Positions 1 to 11,597 of a stretch of DNA of 64,000 nucleotides are shown here, piece by piece; the first letter of the stretch is position 1; the number at the start of each line of letters is the position of its first letter. A model generated the notes under the pieces. That model saw only the letters and a program-made list of their open reading frames with translations. It did no database searches and was not told the origin of the DNA. The translations under genes were made by a program, and so were the position numbers. Source of the DNA: Lepidurus packardi (taxonomy: Eukaryota; Arthropoda; Branchiopoda; Notostraca; Triopsidae); the NCBI GenBank assembly GCA_023053545.1, contig JAKZAN010000004.1, positions 5,766,001 to 5,830,000 of the forward strand, in the 5' to 3' direction.

Positions 1-105
1 GCTTGACAATTTATGCGCGATTATATAACCCCATGCGAAGCACTGCACGCCATCTCGTAGTAGCTTGGGTGTAACAAGCTACGCTATACAGGGAATTTTA
101 GTTTT
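1..105 (+). repeat. dispersed repeat family B, copy 1
   Basis: An AT-rich element of about 110 bp containing a TTATGCGC block, a CACTGCACGCCATCTCG block and a GTAGCTTGGGTGTAACAAGC block. Related sequence recurs near 6488, 8336 and 48484 (same strand) and near 33530 and 37295 (opposite strand). Here it lies in the intron after the last visible urocanase exon. I see no coding capacity and cannot place it in a named family. Confidence 0.6.
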
Positions 106-116
106 ATGCACATTAC

Positions 117-3100
117 CTGCGTGCAACGCCGTTGGATACGTCCCAGTTGAGCATGGATTCAGCTCGTACTGCTGCTTCATCACTGCCATCCAAGACCAAG
201 CCAAATCCTCCGTTCATCACTTCGCCCCATCCCACACCTCCTCCATTATGCAACGCCACCCAAGTTGCTCCGCGAAATGCATCTCCAATGCAGTTTTGCA
301 CTGCCATGTCTGTAAACAAAGAATGTTATCGCGGTTTAAAATCTTCCTTTCCCAAAAAGTTCCCCTATTTGGCTATTGGAAAATCGCTCGATTATTTGAA
401 ATGGAGAAAACTTGTTCTATACCTGCCGTTAACGCGGATCCGTCGTAAATATTGGAAGTTTCACGGAATGGACTGTCCGTTCCACTAACATCATGGTGAT
501 CACGACTCAGGACAATAGGTTTTCGCAATTTGCCATCCCGGAGAGCTTGATTGAAAGCCAAGGCTAAAGCCACACGTGCTCGTTGGTCAGCGTATAAAAT
601 CCGGGCTTGAGACCCCACGACTAAACGATTTTTCCCGGCTTCGCGAATCCAATGAATGTTGTCCCTATACTGCAATTCCACATTGGTTTCCAAGGAATTC
701 TCTTTTTGAATCTGTTCGAGGACTTCCAAGGTGATGGCGTCCGTTGTAGCTAAATCCTGTTCTAAACCGGACGTGCAGATCCAGCGAAAGGGTCCGAACC
801 CCAATGAGAAAATATCCCTGAAAAAAGCGAGTGAAAATGTGAAAGAGGTTTCTCCTGGTTTTTCTCTTTTTTTTAATAAGAAATAGGAAAGGTTTTCTAT
901 ACCCCATGATGTCTTGGACGTAGGATGGATATCGAAATCTTAATCCGTCTCCGTTCCCTGGCAGATCTACTGGAGCTCCAGCACGTCGAGCTTCCAAGAG
1001 GAATGCATTTCCATAATCCCAGAAAAAGAGTCCCTTTTCAGCTAAGAAATTGATGGCGAGCACTTGACGGCGAAGACTCTCTTGAACTAACGATTGAAAT
1101 TCGACTGGATCGGTGGCCAGCATCTGTAATAAGTTTTTGCAAAAAAAGACTGTATAGTACTAGTGTCCAAAAAACGGGTATACGGAAACTTCAGTGGTAT
1201 TCCTCTAGGATTCATTAAAGCTTGCTCATTTCGACCTGTTCTCTAAACCGAACGAACTAAGAGTAGTATCCGTCTTTATTCTAAAGTGGGTTCATTTGCT
1301 GTGTACCTGAGATCAGAGTAAAAACGGATTAAACTTTTTAAAAGGTTTAGGTTTGGTTTTAGACAGGCCTTCAAAATGGTTCAAATTGAGCAGTCTTTAA
1401 TTAATCCCACAGGTAAGGGTTAAGTTAGGATAATTGAAATTTCCCTACATCCGTTTCTTTCTACTTGATAGTATATATAGGTACCTTCTGAGCTTCATCA
1501 TACGTCAATTGGACCGGATAATAACCTCCCGAGTAAGGGTCATGGCAAGAGGTTTGATCCGAGCCCAAATCCACTAACAGTTCACCTGTTTTCTGGAATT
1601 CCTCCACGAGTCTTTCCCATATGGATACTACATTGCCATGAAACCCAATACTAGTCACCTAAAACAGAAATTACAGTAGCAAGTTATACTTTGCAGACTT
1701 GGATTTGAAAATAACTTACTTGTTTCTGTGCTCGAGCTTCGCGGATTCTTTGCATCAGCCAATCCAAGTCATCTGTCATTTCCAGAACCCAGCCTTGCAA
1801 CTGTCGTTTCTTTAAGGCCTCCAAACTTACCTAAGAGTAAAAAGAAAATTTTAATAAAACAAATGTTTTAGAAGGAAATTAGAGGAAGCGGAAGTATTTG
1901 GAGCACCTCTGCAATGACTCCTACGCAACCGCAAATAGTTGCAGCTTTGGCTTGCGCGCCACTCATGCCACCTAATCCCGCGCTCAGGAAAACTTTTCCG
2001 GACAAGTCGTTTAAGCCCAAGTACTTCCTTCCGGCATTGAGGACTGTCAACTAAATAAAATACAAGAACATGTGGGGTTAAGCAATTTGTCACCTCTAAC
2101 TTCTTTCTGAAACCGGAACTTACAACTGTGCCATGAACGATTCCTTGTGGCCCAATATAGCAATAACTTCCAGCTGTCATTTGCCCGTACCTTTAAAAAA
2201 AGAAGTGAGTAAAGTAAATACTAGGAAACTTTTGAATTGAAGGGAAACGTTACATAGTCGTGCCCAAGGCAAACAATCGATCGTAATTCGCGCGCGAAGA
2301 GTAATTGGGAACCATCATTCCATTAGTTATGACTACTCGGGGTCCAAATTTGGGGCTTGGAAACAAACCAAGTGGATGACCGGAATACATAACCAACGTT
2401 TGTTCGTCGTCCATTTGTACCAAGTACTGCATCACCAGCCAAAACTTTGGTAACAATTTAGGAATAATTATGCAAAAGTTTGAAGATTTTGTGGTAAAGG
2501 TTTGTATACTTGAGCCCAATTACTGAAGACTTGGCCATTCCCGCCGTACGTGACAAGCTCTTCTGGGTACTGCGCCACGGCCGGATCCAAGTTATTCATT
2601 ATCATTAGCATAATCGCCGCCCCTGTTTGGGTTTTGGCTGAATATTCGTCAATAGGGTACGCTCTGTTTAAACAAAATTAGCACAAATTTACTTTATTTT
2701 TACTTCTACATTAACAAAAGGAAATTTATATTTTAGAACGCCATTTTCAAACTTCCTCCTCTCTTGAACAGAGCAATTTTCGCTCTAAAGTAGGTATTTA
2801 CGTTTATCAGGGTCCGTTGAGATATTTTTAACTTACTTAACGTGAAAAGACGGGAGAAATCGATACATGTACATGTGCCCGTATTCGCGTAACTCTTGCG
2901 CAAATTCCGGGGCCAGTTCCTCGTGGGTTTGAGGGGGGAAATAGCGGAGCGCATTACGGACAGCAAGCTGTGAGACCAAGAAACACAAAAAGAATGAGCA
3001 AGGTTGCGTATTCCGACTGGACTTGGAACATGAAACAAGTGCGAGCATGTTAATCCATCGTTTGTTTTTCTTTTTCGGCCTTGGCAACAAGATCTCGAAT

Positions 3101-3391
3101 GATCAACAAGAAACAGGGAACTACAGAAGCTGCATCGCAAATGCTCCTTTACTACTTTCTATAGATTTTAGCATTTCTGGCGCTGCGTTCCAAACTCAGT
3201 CTTAGAATCATGACGTTATATTGTGGATTTAAGCCAAAAAACAATATTCACTAGTTGCGGCTTACTTTCTGCTCTTCTTTTGACAAGTGAGGCGTCCTAA
3301 CAGGCGCGTGAGCAATCTGAGGATTGCGACGTTTAGGTGGCGGCAATGGATTTACTGGCAACCCGTCACAAAGGCTTTTCAGAGTGGACAT
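117..3391 (-). CDS. UROC1: urocanate hydratase (urocanase), 3' end outside window
   Basis: Second enzyme of histidine breakdown: hydrates urocanate to imidazolone propionate using tightly bound NAD+, in the cytosol. Eleven exons read in phase: 3391-3266, 2967-2837, 2663-2510, 2426-2254, 2190-2124, 2050-1907, 1830-1720, 1658-1485, 1123-903, 817-423 and 309-117, about 629 codons. The start ATG opens MSTLKSLCDGLP, like animal urocanases. The NAD-binding loop GLGGMSGAQ lies near residue 242, VGSQARILYADQ and SRDHHDVSGTDSPFRETSN near 515-545, and GATWVALHNGGGVGWGE near 580-600. The last visible exon ends DVSNGVARR at a GTAATG donor; some 45 C-terminal residues must lie left of the window. All introns are short. 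Family assignment is secure; exon ends are by eye. Confidence 0.95.
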
Positions 3392-4396
3392 ATTGCTGCT
3401 ATTCAGATAAATAAAAGATTAAACCAAGAAATATATGGCAATTTTGGCCCCACTGCGCACTACACAGTCTTCTCTTCAGCTCAAAACAAGAGAAAAAGAA
3501 ACAGGACCTGTAGTCGAGCCCTTTCCACGATCAATGACCGAGTCCAGGAATGGTCAAGTGGTCGAGCTCCTTGAGCCTGATTAATATCTGCCCTCAGGTG
3601 GTGAACCTTCGATTTGGCACTGTTGCACTTGCACCACCAAAACAAACTGAAACAGAGCTGTAAACACATAATTTATAACACAAGAAAGTCCAAAACGCAA
3701 GGAAATTAAAAAAAGAAATAATTACAAATGTGTAATGAGAATTCTTTCCTGTTTATGTAACAATGAACGCTGGCCGACCCATAGCACTTTTACAAAAGTT
3801 ACAGACAATTAGCAATATAAAAATGCATTTTGAGGGATGGAGCACGTTTTTAGTGAGGGTGAAGAGAGCCGTAAAACAAACTTACTTGTGGTCTTAACCC
3901 TTGGCGGATGGGGGGAGGGAAATGGTGGCAATGGAAATTGGCACCGAAGAATAGCAAGCAGAAAGGTTTGCTCGTATTCGTTCACATCATCATGGAAACA
4001 TCACACTTCGGGACCCTAACCCAGACCACATGCACAGTCATAAGGTTGCAATCCATTCGATCTGTCGTCTTCGTACTGACATCTATCGTTGGCATAGGTT
4101 CCCCTTCGTTATGCTCCAGAGATTTGATGTTCCTTTGGGATTTCAGAGGAGGAAGAGGGGCAAATCAATTGATCGAAAGCTGTAAAAGGCAGTTGTGTGG
4201 TTATCAGGGGACAATGAATCTACGAGGGATGAATGTGCGTATGGATGTATACAGTACTGATGAATTTCGCAGCTGTCGGGCAGTTTCGGGGGGTGTTTAG
4301 AATGAATGAGTATAGGTTGCCAACAAGAGAGTGTGGGGGAGTCCAGAAGTTGCGTATCTGCAATGGGGTAAGAGGCAAAGCGAAATAAAGTGGTTT
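3392..4396. other. intergenic stretch between urocanase and Ly6-like gene
   Basis: This stretch carries the 5' flank of urocanase and the 3' flank of the Ly6-like gene, both on the minus strand. Short open frames on the plus strand lack splice logic, domains or codon character. I see no RNA gene or repeat here. Confidence 0.5.
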
Positions 4397-5182
4397 TCAT
4401 GAATACGTCCTCTGAATTAGGACGCCTAGTAAGATCAATAGCGAGAAGCTAAGGCGTCCGGCTCTGAGCTGGTCGCCGAAAAATTGGGCTGAATTGCAGC
4501 CGTCGTAATTACACGTGAGCACGCAGCCTCTTAAGGTGGTTTCTTCGAATCGGAAAACACCGCACTGCGATTCCATGTTTTCTAAAATACACGTCCGGAT
4601 AACCAAAGTTTCTCCGGTGTAGTCTGTTCAAAGACAGAAAAACTAATTAGAAAAACTGTTGCGTTTTTTGCAATTAAATTATAATGGAGATCAATTAAAA
4701 ACTTACAGGACTCGCCAATTACTTTGACGCAAAAATTGGCAGGAAATTTCCCGATGTGTCCCTCCTTGGGAACCATACATTCTTCAGTGTAGGTAGACAT
4801 GGCTGGATGGTAGGGATCTTCGCAATTAATGTCAGTTCCGTTCCTCGAAGAGCATGTGTAACAGTTGATCGTAGCTGACGCTGACGTGCAGAAGGAGCGA
4901 AATGAAACGGAATTACAGTTAACGGCTTATTTTATGGATCAACGACAAGCGAGAAACAACTTCCTGAGCTATTTTGGTCTTTTTTCGAAGTTAAGCAATA
5001 ACAAGATCGCGTGTCGACGTCGACTGTTGAGTCGTGTCCTTCAAGATGCCTTGCTGCTAAGAAGGACCCCAACAGAACTACACGAGCTTCCGTGTTTAGA
5101 AATATAACAAGTAATAGCAAAGGGCAAAATTACCTGCGTGCGCCAATATAATAACGGCAATAGCGTGACGTAGAAGTATTTC
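4397..5182 (-). CDS. Ly6/quiver-like GPI-anchored small secreted protein
   Basis: A small three-finger (Ly6/uPAR) protein, probably tethered outside the cell by GPI. Two exons are clear: 4874-4707 begins TINCYTCSSRNGTD, and 4623-4397 contains TLRGCVLTCNYDGCNSAQ, the closing Cys pattern of the arthropod quiver/sleepless group, then a hydrophobic tail SFSLLILLGVLI and stop, as in GPI signals. A candidate upstream exon 5182-5134 encodes EILLRHAIAVIILAHA, a signal-peptide core, and joins in phase at A|TINCY. The start codon is not resolved: the ATGGCA near 5316 with a GTAACC donor does not join in phase. Known relatives tune potassium channels and nicotinic receptors or shape septate junctions; the role of this one cannot be read from sequence. 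Confidence 0.75.
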
Positions 5183-6033
5183 CTACCAAACACCAAAAAA
5201 ACGTTAAGAATTTTGCCAAGTTAGGCCGAAGTCGAAAGCTTTCTCTTAATTTTATTGTATTATTTTTCAAAGCGCATGTTTGCTCAAGCGTGAGTTAAAA
5301 TTTGGTTACTTGCCATATTGATCGAGCTGAAGTGATGTGGTTAACTTGTTGGATCGAAATCACAGGAGGTACAAAACTTTGAGCTACACAATTAAAGCTT
5401 TTAGTTTTGAGTAAGCGGCCGTGTATTCTGTCGAAATATGAAGCTTATAATCCTAAGTTGCACAGCAAGAAACCGGGAAGCTCTAGTTGTGACTCTTATG
5501 GCGAATATTTCGAACACAAACAGAGTAAGCAACACCAGAGAAGTCGCAGACGTCGCTCTCACTGTACTGCTTGTGCTGAGATGCAAAAGGTACCGGCGAA
5601 GCTGGCTATGACGTCACGAAGCCGCAATGGTGGCTGCTATTGGTTCGCGCTAAGTCGCTCGATAACTTCCGTTTGCTCTGTTCTTCCTCTTCCTCTATCT
5701 CTTGCTCCCTCTCGCTTTTAGACCTTCCATCCTTACGAACCCTGCTTTGGAGGATAGTCATGAAGAAAATATAAACAGTAATGCGATGAGCTTCTGTGTT
5801 CTTATTCTTCAAAAGGTAGAATTGTTCAGGAAGCCCTATAAGAAGACTTTTTTCTGTGTCGTGAACTTCCTGTCGTTTCTAAGAATACCTGCTTTATTTA
5901 AAGAATGCATCAGTTGACGATGAAGCACTGATATCTTTCTTCTGCACCGTTTACATTAGTAATATATTTCGTACTTTCTACGATTATTCATTAACCCTTT
6001 GAACAAAATCAAGAAATACACGTAAAATTCGCG
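5183..6033. other. upstream region of Ly6-like gene; non-coding
   Basis: This is the flank upstream of the Ly6-like gene up to the IR pseudogene. It contains one CRE octamer (listed separately) and a pyrimidine-rich run near 5685-5715. Open frames here look like chance. Confidence 0.4.
5609..5616. promoter_or_regulatory. CRE/ATF octamer TGACGTCA
   Basis: Perfect palindromic CREB/ATF site followed by CGAAGCCGC, about 430 bp upstream of the first recognisable Ly6-like exon. The same octamer core occurs in the LAPTM4/CSPP1-like divergent promoter at 25,209-25,216. Function is inferred only. Confidence 0.35.
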
Positions 6034-6840
6034 CCAGTACATTCTTACAAATACGTAAGTACGTAGGTACTTCTCAATGCAGATAAGTTTATTTCTGCCG
6101 ACAGTAATCTATATTTTTACTATGACGAGCAAAAATAATGACTAATACCAATGGCTACCGGAATTTTATCAACTAGTTCTTAGGTTTAATTGATAATTCA
6201 AATACGAAAGCTATTAGAGCGAATCCGTATCCAATTACCAAAATAAGAAACGCTGTCATTATTGCGTCGTTGGTGAGAACCGGACCTTCTCGTTATGACA
6301 AGTTCGAGCGGCTTACATGGGCTATGAGGAACGTGGGATATGAGTCGACCATACATTTATACGATATTATTGTTGTTTTTAATACCTCCATGAGGTCACT
6401 ATCACCATTTAAAACTCGCTTTCCTCTGTCGTATTAATCGGCATAATAGCTCGAAATGGACAGCGTGGTTATAAAGTTATCTTGGTTGCCGTTTTATGCG
6501 CGGAATTAGTGTGCGTTCAAATGGGCCCGTGCAGAACACTGCACGACACCTCGCGGTAGCTTGGGGTGTAAGGAGCTATAAGCTATAGGGTAGCTTGCGG
6601 TAATTAGCTAAGCCAGTGCGTTTTACACTTTTTGGTCCGCGGCTTCCCTGAGACAAGCATGACACCCACCGCACATCCCTCAGATAGATAATGCTATGTA
6701 ATCCCAAATAGCCAGCCGCTTTTACCAAAGACCCGGGGCTCCCTTAGCCTAAGATCGGGGCTCACAGTTTGACAAACACTGAGCTAAGCTATAGGGGGTC
6801 CATAACTATTAAATACATACTTCAAACCAATGTAGTGGAC
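6034..6840 (-). pseudogene. ionotropic receptor pseudogene, copy of the neighbouring IR 3' half
   Basis: A degenerate copy of the 3' half of the adjacent IR gene. Its last exon still reads VLTNDAIMTAFLILVIGYGF and ends in TAG at 6173-6175, matching the final membrane segment of the intact gene. Near 6331 the sequence jumps from the last exon directly into the segment matching 7868-7990, deleting the intervening exon and introns (about 270 bp in the intact gene). Matches continue through the intron copy of repeat family B to near 6835, which corresponds to 8470. A 5' half is absent. It lies directly downstream of the functional gene, so it arose by tandem duplication followed by deletion. Confidence 0.8.
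6488..6600 (+). repeat. dispersed repeat family B, copy 2
   Basis: Contains the TTTTATGCGC, CACTGCACGACACCTCGCGG and TAGCTTGGGGTGTAAGGAGC blocks of family B. It is the pseudogene counterpart of the copy in the intact IR intron at 8336-8440, so the insertion predates the IR duplication. Confidence 0.6.
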
Positions 6841-6892
6841 CTGACCAAGTGGACAGATCAGTGGACCTGACCAAGTATACTTTTTAAGGCCT

Positions 6893-7240
6893 TTTTGAAA
6901 AAGATGGCGAATCATGTGCCCTCAGGCATTTTCCAAATAGTTCGGCAAGTCCTAAACTGTTCAAACTTTTCCGTCGCTTCGGCCAAGTGTGTCTTTGTCA
7001 GCCTACTATTACGCTTAGGTAGGGAAATACTTTCTTAAATTAATAGGTCATTTAATTTGAATGACCTGCTCCGTTAACTGACCGAGGAGTTTAGAAGGGA
7101 TATCATGCTAAGAACCCTACGTAAGCGTAGCAGTAGGCTAGAATGACAGAGTTGGTCGAAGCGACTGAAAAGCGATGTCATTGGTCAATTTGCAAAGTTC
7201 GTACAGCGATCACTAGTTTGCTTACACAATAGTGCAGAAG
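6893..7240. mobile_element. fold-back (long inverted repeat) element, family A copy 1
   Basis: A non-coding inverted-repeat element. The left arm has CGTCGCTTCGGCCAAG, then CAGCCTACTATTACGCTTAGG-type sequence. The right arm returns as CCCTACGTAAGCGTAGCAG, TAGGCT, then TTGGTCGAAGCGACTG. Arms of at least 75 bp flank a core with its own GGTCATTTAA/GAATGACC inverted repeat. Related copies lie near 16500, 21128 and 35428. It sits between the IR pseudogene and the intact IR. Confidence 0.75.
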
Positions 7241-7441
7241 GAGCAATTTTAAGTCGACCTATACTTGAGACAAAACGGCTTATATAGGCGACATACGATA
7301 TTGGCCAGTACATTCATACAAGTGCGTATATTTACTTCTCAATACAGAAAAGATTGCTTTTGCCGGCAGTAATCGATACTTTTAACATAACAAGCGAAAC
7401 TGTAAGCTTTAATGGCTAATACACTACCGTAGTATTTTGAA

Positions 7442-10170
7442 TTAGTTTTTAGTTTTAATTGATAATTCAAGTAAGAAAGCTATTAGAGCGAATCCATATC
7501 CTATTCCCAGAATAAAAAAAGCAGTCATCATTGCCTCGTTACTGAGAACCGGGCTTTCCGCTATGACAACTTCGAGCGGTTTACATGGGCTATGAGGAAC
7601 ATACATTGCATCCCAAAAACTACGCAGACCAAAATCCAGTGTCCTTATCATTCTATACGAAAAAAGTCAATGTAAACTGCTCTGAATGAATAGTTTTACT
7701 TACATAGTATTGAACAGTTTGATGTACGGAAAATCATCTCTGAAGCCAATACTGGTAACGTAAGGGCTAAACCCTTTCTGGGCAATCATAGTACGGCATT
7801 TTCGAGTGGCAGTGAAGTCTAAAGCTTCGAGGTAATCCAAGGCTTCTTTACGCTAAAATTAAGAGTGGGATTATTACGAGTCGACCATATATTTATACGA
7901 TATTATTGTTATTTTTAGTACCTCCATGAAGCCACTATGCCCATTTAAAACTCGCTTCCCTCCGTCATATAAATCCTTAGCATAATAGCTTGGGTTTTCG
8001 GTAAAAATTTTTTGCAATGTTTTGAATATACTCGGCTTTGGGTCTAGAGCTGCTTCCTGCATGTAATATTCAAGCAGGTTACAAAATTATAATTTATAAT
8101 GTTAAAACATCCGAATAGTTTAACTCTTTATGCCACGATAGCATGAGGAAGGAAGTTTAAGGTAAAAAGTACGCTAGAAATTTCTTGAATTTTGTTGTTA
8201 AATTATATAGGTCATACCAGTGCGAAGGAGAATGCACTTTTACTTTATGTATTTTTACTACTTTTAAAAAGAGCACATTTATTTTTCACCTACGCGGTAA
8301 AAAGAAAAATGGTTATATATGTGCTTATACAGTTATCTTGGTTGCCGTTTTATGTGCAGAATCAATGCGCGTTCAAATATGCCCATGCACTGTTCGTCAC
8401 CTCGCGGTAGTTCGTGGTAATGAGCTAATCTATAGAGGGTCAATAACTACAAATACGTACTTCTAACCAAAATGTTAACAAGGTGTTATTCGATGTCGTT
8501 GGTTTGAGATTAGTGTCTGTTGCAAGGTCTTCCAAACTATTGATAAGTGGTGCAGGAATAGGCACCGTTATCATGGAGATTAAAAGCGATGAATATGTGT
8601 TAACTAGGACCACCAAAGCTAAACACCATCCAGCTATCACCATTTGGGTCGAAATTTGGCTCGAATAAGTACCACCTTAGGTTTAGATAAATAAAAGTAC
8701 GTTACTATTAACTCGTACAGTAGGACGTGTTTACCTTGGTTCAATCCCGTTCCCAGCACATTCAGCAAGGATTTCCCGTACGATGAATAGTTCTGTGGCT
8801 TGGGTGATAATTTCCAAATGACAAGAGCTACTAGCATCATGCCTCCAATAAGGGCAATCCAAAGCTGATCAAAACAATATTTGTTTTCAAATTCATTGCA
8901 GTATTTTTAGTTTTCGTTTTACCTCATGTCGAAAAGGTTTAGCACTGGATAAAATATTATGTTCTCCGCGGGGTGGTGGAATTAGGATCCCAAATTCTCC
9001 AAAATACAAGCCACTTGGTGCGTACTTTGGTTGACCTTTAGTTCCCATGAAAACCAGCAACAGCAACATATCCAATTCCTAAAAGCGAAAAACATGGGTA
9101 AAACGTGCTATATAGTCAATGCATTTCCTATATTACCCCTTGCCTAGACATTTGAATGAGTCTACCGGTCCCCCTTCCCGATGGCGGATACTTTATAGTG
9201 TATCTACAAGTGTATATAATGTAATAGAAAAAATCTTAAACAAAAGAACATGACGTGTTACGTAAAATTCAGATGTCGCACATAGACGTGTAAAAGCTCG
9301 AGTAATGGCCCGTAAAAGGAGAGACTTCCATTACTATGCTCCCTTTTAAACATAACTGGTGGATGCTAGCATAAAAACAAAAATTATATTATTTTCAAAA
9401 ATTTCCTTCTCAAGTTACATAAACCGTGCCGATATTAAGATGCTTGCCGTTCAGGTACACCTTTCCGGCTTCTTCAGGGGAAAGAAAAACGCTAATCTCT
9501 TCAAAGTTTTCACAAGTATTGCCTTGTAGTTTTGTTTGTTTATCTCCTGTTCCGTATTGCCATTCTTGAACCCACCCTTCCAGCGCAGAAGAGAAGCACC
9601 AAGGTGTCTCCTAAAATCATAATGGGGCAGCTATATAGGATGTGATTTACAAGTGCACTGATACTAACTATGGCCCATCGGAGGGGAATCCTACTTAACG
9701 GGTTTAGCAACGAACAGGGCTCCAAATCTACGATTAGTGGCTTCCAATTTTCAAACCACTCGCGAGGCCAAGTTAGCATCGTCTTGCACCGTGCAATTAC
9801 TATGGTAGAGCCTGGCCTTTGACCATTAAGATACGCAGCAATATCTGAAAATAGACATTTCAGTGTCGTCCGTATACCTTACCGTAATCGTATTTATACT
9901 TTTTCGCTTAGAGTGTAAGGGTGTAAGAATTACGTTTGGGAAACGTTGTCGTATGTTTCGCAATGTGGCCTGTAGTGTAGCCTGCCATTGTTCCCCAATT
10001 TCAGTAATCGCGTCGTCGTGCAGAATTATAAGTTTTCCAGGATGCATTTCTTTAGAAAACCTGTTAATTGGGGAACACCTATGAGTCCCTGCTGACGTAC
10101 TCCTTTGAAGGGTACATCCGAGCGAAACCGAAATTAATAGAGTTATAAAATAGATTGACCACATTAACAT
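7442..10170 (-). CDS. divergent ionotropic receptor (IR)
   Basis: Ligand-gated chemosensory channel of the variant ionotropic glutamate receptor family, in sensory neuron membrane. Eleven exons join in phase (about 601 aa): 10170-9900, 9844-9669, 9610-9419, 9365-9262, 9203-9137, 9078-8923, 8864-8735, 8675-8461, 8056-7922, 7852-7704, 7652-7442. A signal peptide (MLMWSIYFITLLISVSLGCT) starts the protein. The ligand-binding half carries HPPVMF, LNFTYTIKYPPSG, RQGELDM and FGILIPPPRGEHNI. Membrane segments are LWIALIGGMMLVALVIW (~325-342), AGWCLALVVLVNTYSSLLIS (~378-400) and TAFFILGIGYGFALIAFLLE near the end. Exon 1's donor at 9899 (GTATAA) was chosen by phase, over a stronger-looking site at 9882 that would break the frame. 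It belongs to the divergent, non-antennal IR type; the ligand is unknown. Confidence 0.9.
8336..8440 (+). repeat. dispersed repeat family B, copy 3 (in IR intron)
   Basis: Carries GCCGTTTTATGTGCAGAATC, ATGCGCGTTCA and CACCTCGCGGTAG blocks of family B inside the 404 bp IR intron 8057-8460, the longest intron of that gene. The insertion explains the intron's length. Confidence 0.6.
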
Positions 10171-10213
10171 TGTTTTCTGACACACAGGGGACCTTATTAA
10201 ACGTTTGAAAACT

Positions 10214-10241
10214 AACTGAGGTTTTCGAAAGCTCTTATATA
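10214..10241 (-). promoter_or_regulatory. core promoter of the IR gene: TATA box and initiator
   Basis: On the minus strand CTATATAAG (TATA box, about 10,234-10,241) is followed some 24 bp later by TCAGTT, matching the arthropod initiator TCAGT. The predicted start of transcription is about 47 nt before the IR ATG at 10,170. The spacing is slightly short but plausible. Confidence 0.5.
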
Positions 10242-10625
10242 GAAAGGAAAAAACGTACTAATCATGCGTGTAGCTACGTCTGCCCAGGTTAGTTGTCGTA
10301 TAGGAAATAGTGAACACGCAGCTTACAATTTTAATCCACGGAATTTGGGTTTATAGTGTGGGTTCAACTAGAAAATCTTCCTTGGATACTTACTCGAACT
10401 GCATTTTTCCACTGCAAGATTGTATTCTTACTTAGGTTTATTAGAAAGAATATGGCTCTCTTTTTGTGACAAAGATAAAATGCACAATGCAGAAAGTCAG
10501 ACTTGCACAATTTATGTTTGCCATAATGTATGAGGTTGGCTAAGAAGCAAATAGTGGTCGTATCAAGGAAACCACGCTACTTTTTCATGTATTTTAATCA
10601 TATTGCTTTCCTTGTGAGCTTGGAA

Positions 10626-11597
10626 AATGTTTGAAACCTAGCTTAGCTGAATTAATTAGATAATTCTAGAGAAGCCATTAAATTGTTCTCATGTGTATGT
10701 TGTGAATGTTATCGATAATGTTTTTTGTGGTGGACATTGTTTTCTCGAACTTGGGTGAATAATTATCATGCAGTCTCAGATAGCCCAAAAGGTATTCCTT
10801 TACGTTTGTGCATTATGACATTAGCATTGAGCCCTTAGCATCGGATATTCCTTTTTTTCTCTCTTCTTTATGTGTATGGTCAGTATAGGTTGAATTCCCT
10901 TAATTTATAAGTACGTTGCCATGGAAATCGTGATTAATCTCGAGAAGTAGGATATTTTTGCTTCGGTGAAAATCTAATTTACTTTTTGAAATTCATTAAA
11001 GTATTTTGTTTTTGTTTTTAAAAAAATAAATGCTCTGCCGTGAAATTGATTACAGCATCATTACCGTTAAGGAATTATTTTAAGAATCTTCCGGACTTTT
11101 TGCGCAAGAGTGTTTCTCCATTCCTCGTGCCATTTGTATAAAGGTAGTAGAATACATCGGTGCTTTAAAGTAAAGTAAGTGTGCGAGCCTAGTCACATCG
11201 GTTACTTCGCGAGAGCTTCGAGCCTTCGGCTTTGACCGCAGACGCCATCTCGCATTTTTATTAAAGTTTTGGAATGGAATGGAAAGAACCGCAAGTTAAA
11301 AGACAACCAGATAGATTAAACTTAATTTATTCTCACCTTATAATTCTGAGCAAACAATGTGTTTCCCTGCCACAATTGAGTAAGGCTAGTGGATTATTGA
11401 TTTGCTCGGAATGTTTTCCTTCTACCTGGATACTACAGTTCAAATCTTCGTTGACTCGTCGCTTTTTTTTTCTTACTAAAAAACTTTAACGTACAGTCTA
11501 GTTAGATTCAGTATTCTCATATTCTAGCGAGCTAATAATTATTTTCGCTATCCACATCCTACACAAAATTATTCTTCACAGTCTGATATTAGTATAA
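10626..11597. repeat. segmental duplication block, copy 1 (GR cluster flank)
   Basis: About 970 bp of non-coding DNA nearly matching 17,463-18,432 in the same orientation, from GAAACCTAGCTTAGCTGAAT through a TTACTTCGCGAGAGCTTCGA segment to the start of the GR-fragment repeat unit. Differences are scattered substitutions and small indels. A short open frame near 11,274 exists in both copies but has no recognisable features. Confidence 0.85.

Noticed and set aside
5401-5721. Frames on both strands upstream of the Ly6-like gene, one with a hydrophobic segment, as its first exon
   Set aside because: The minus-strand frame starts only with TTG and cannot be joined in phase to the signal-peptide-like exon at 5134-5182.
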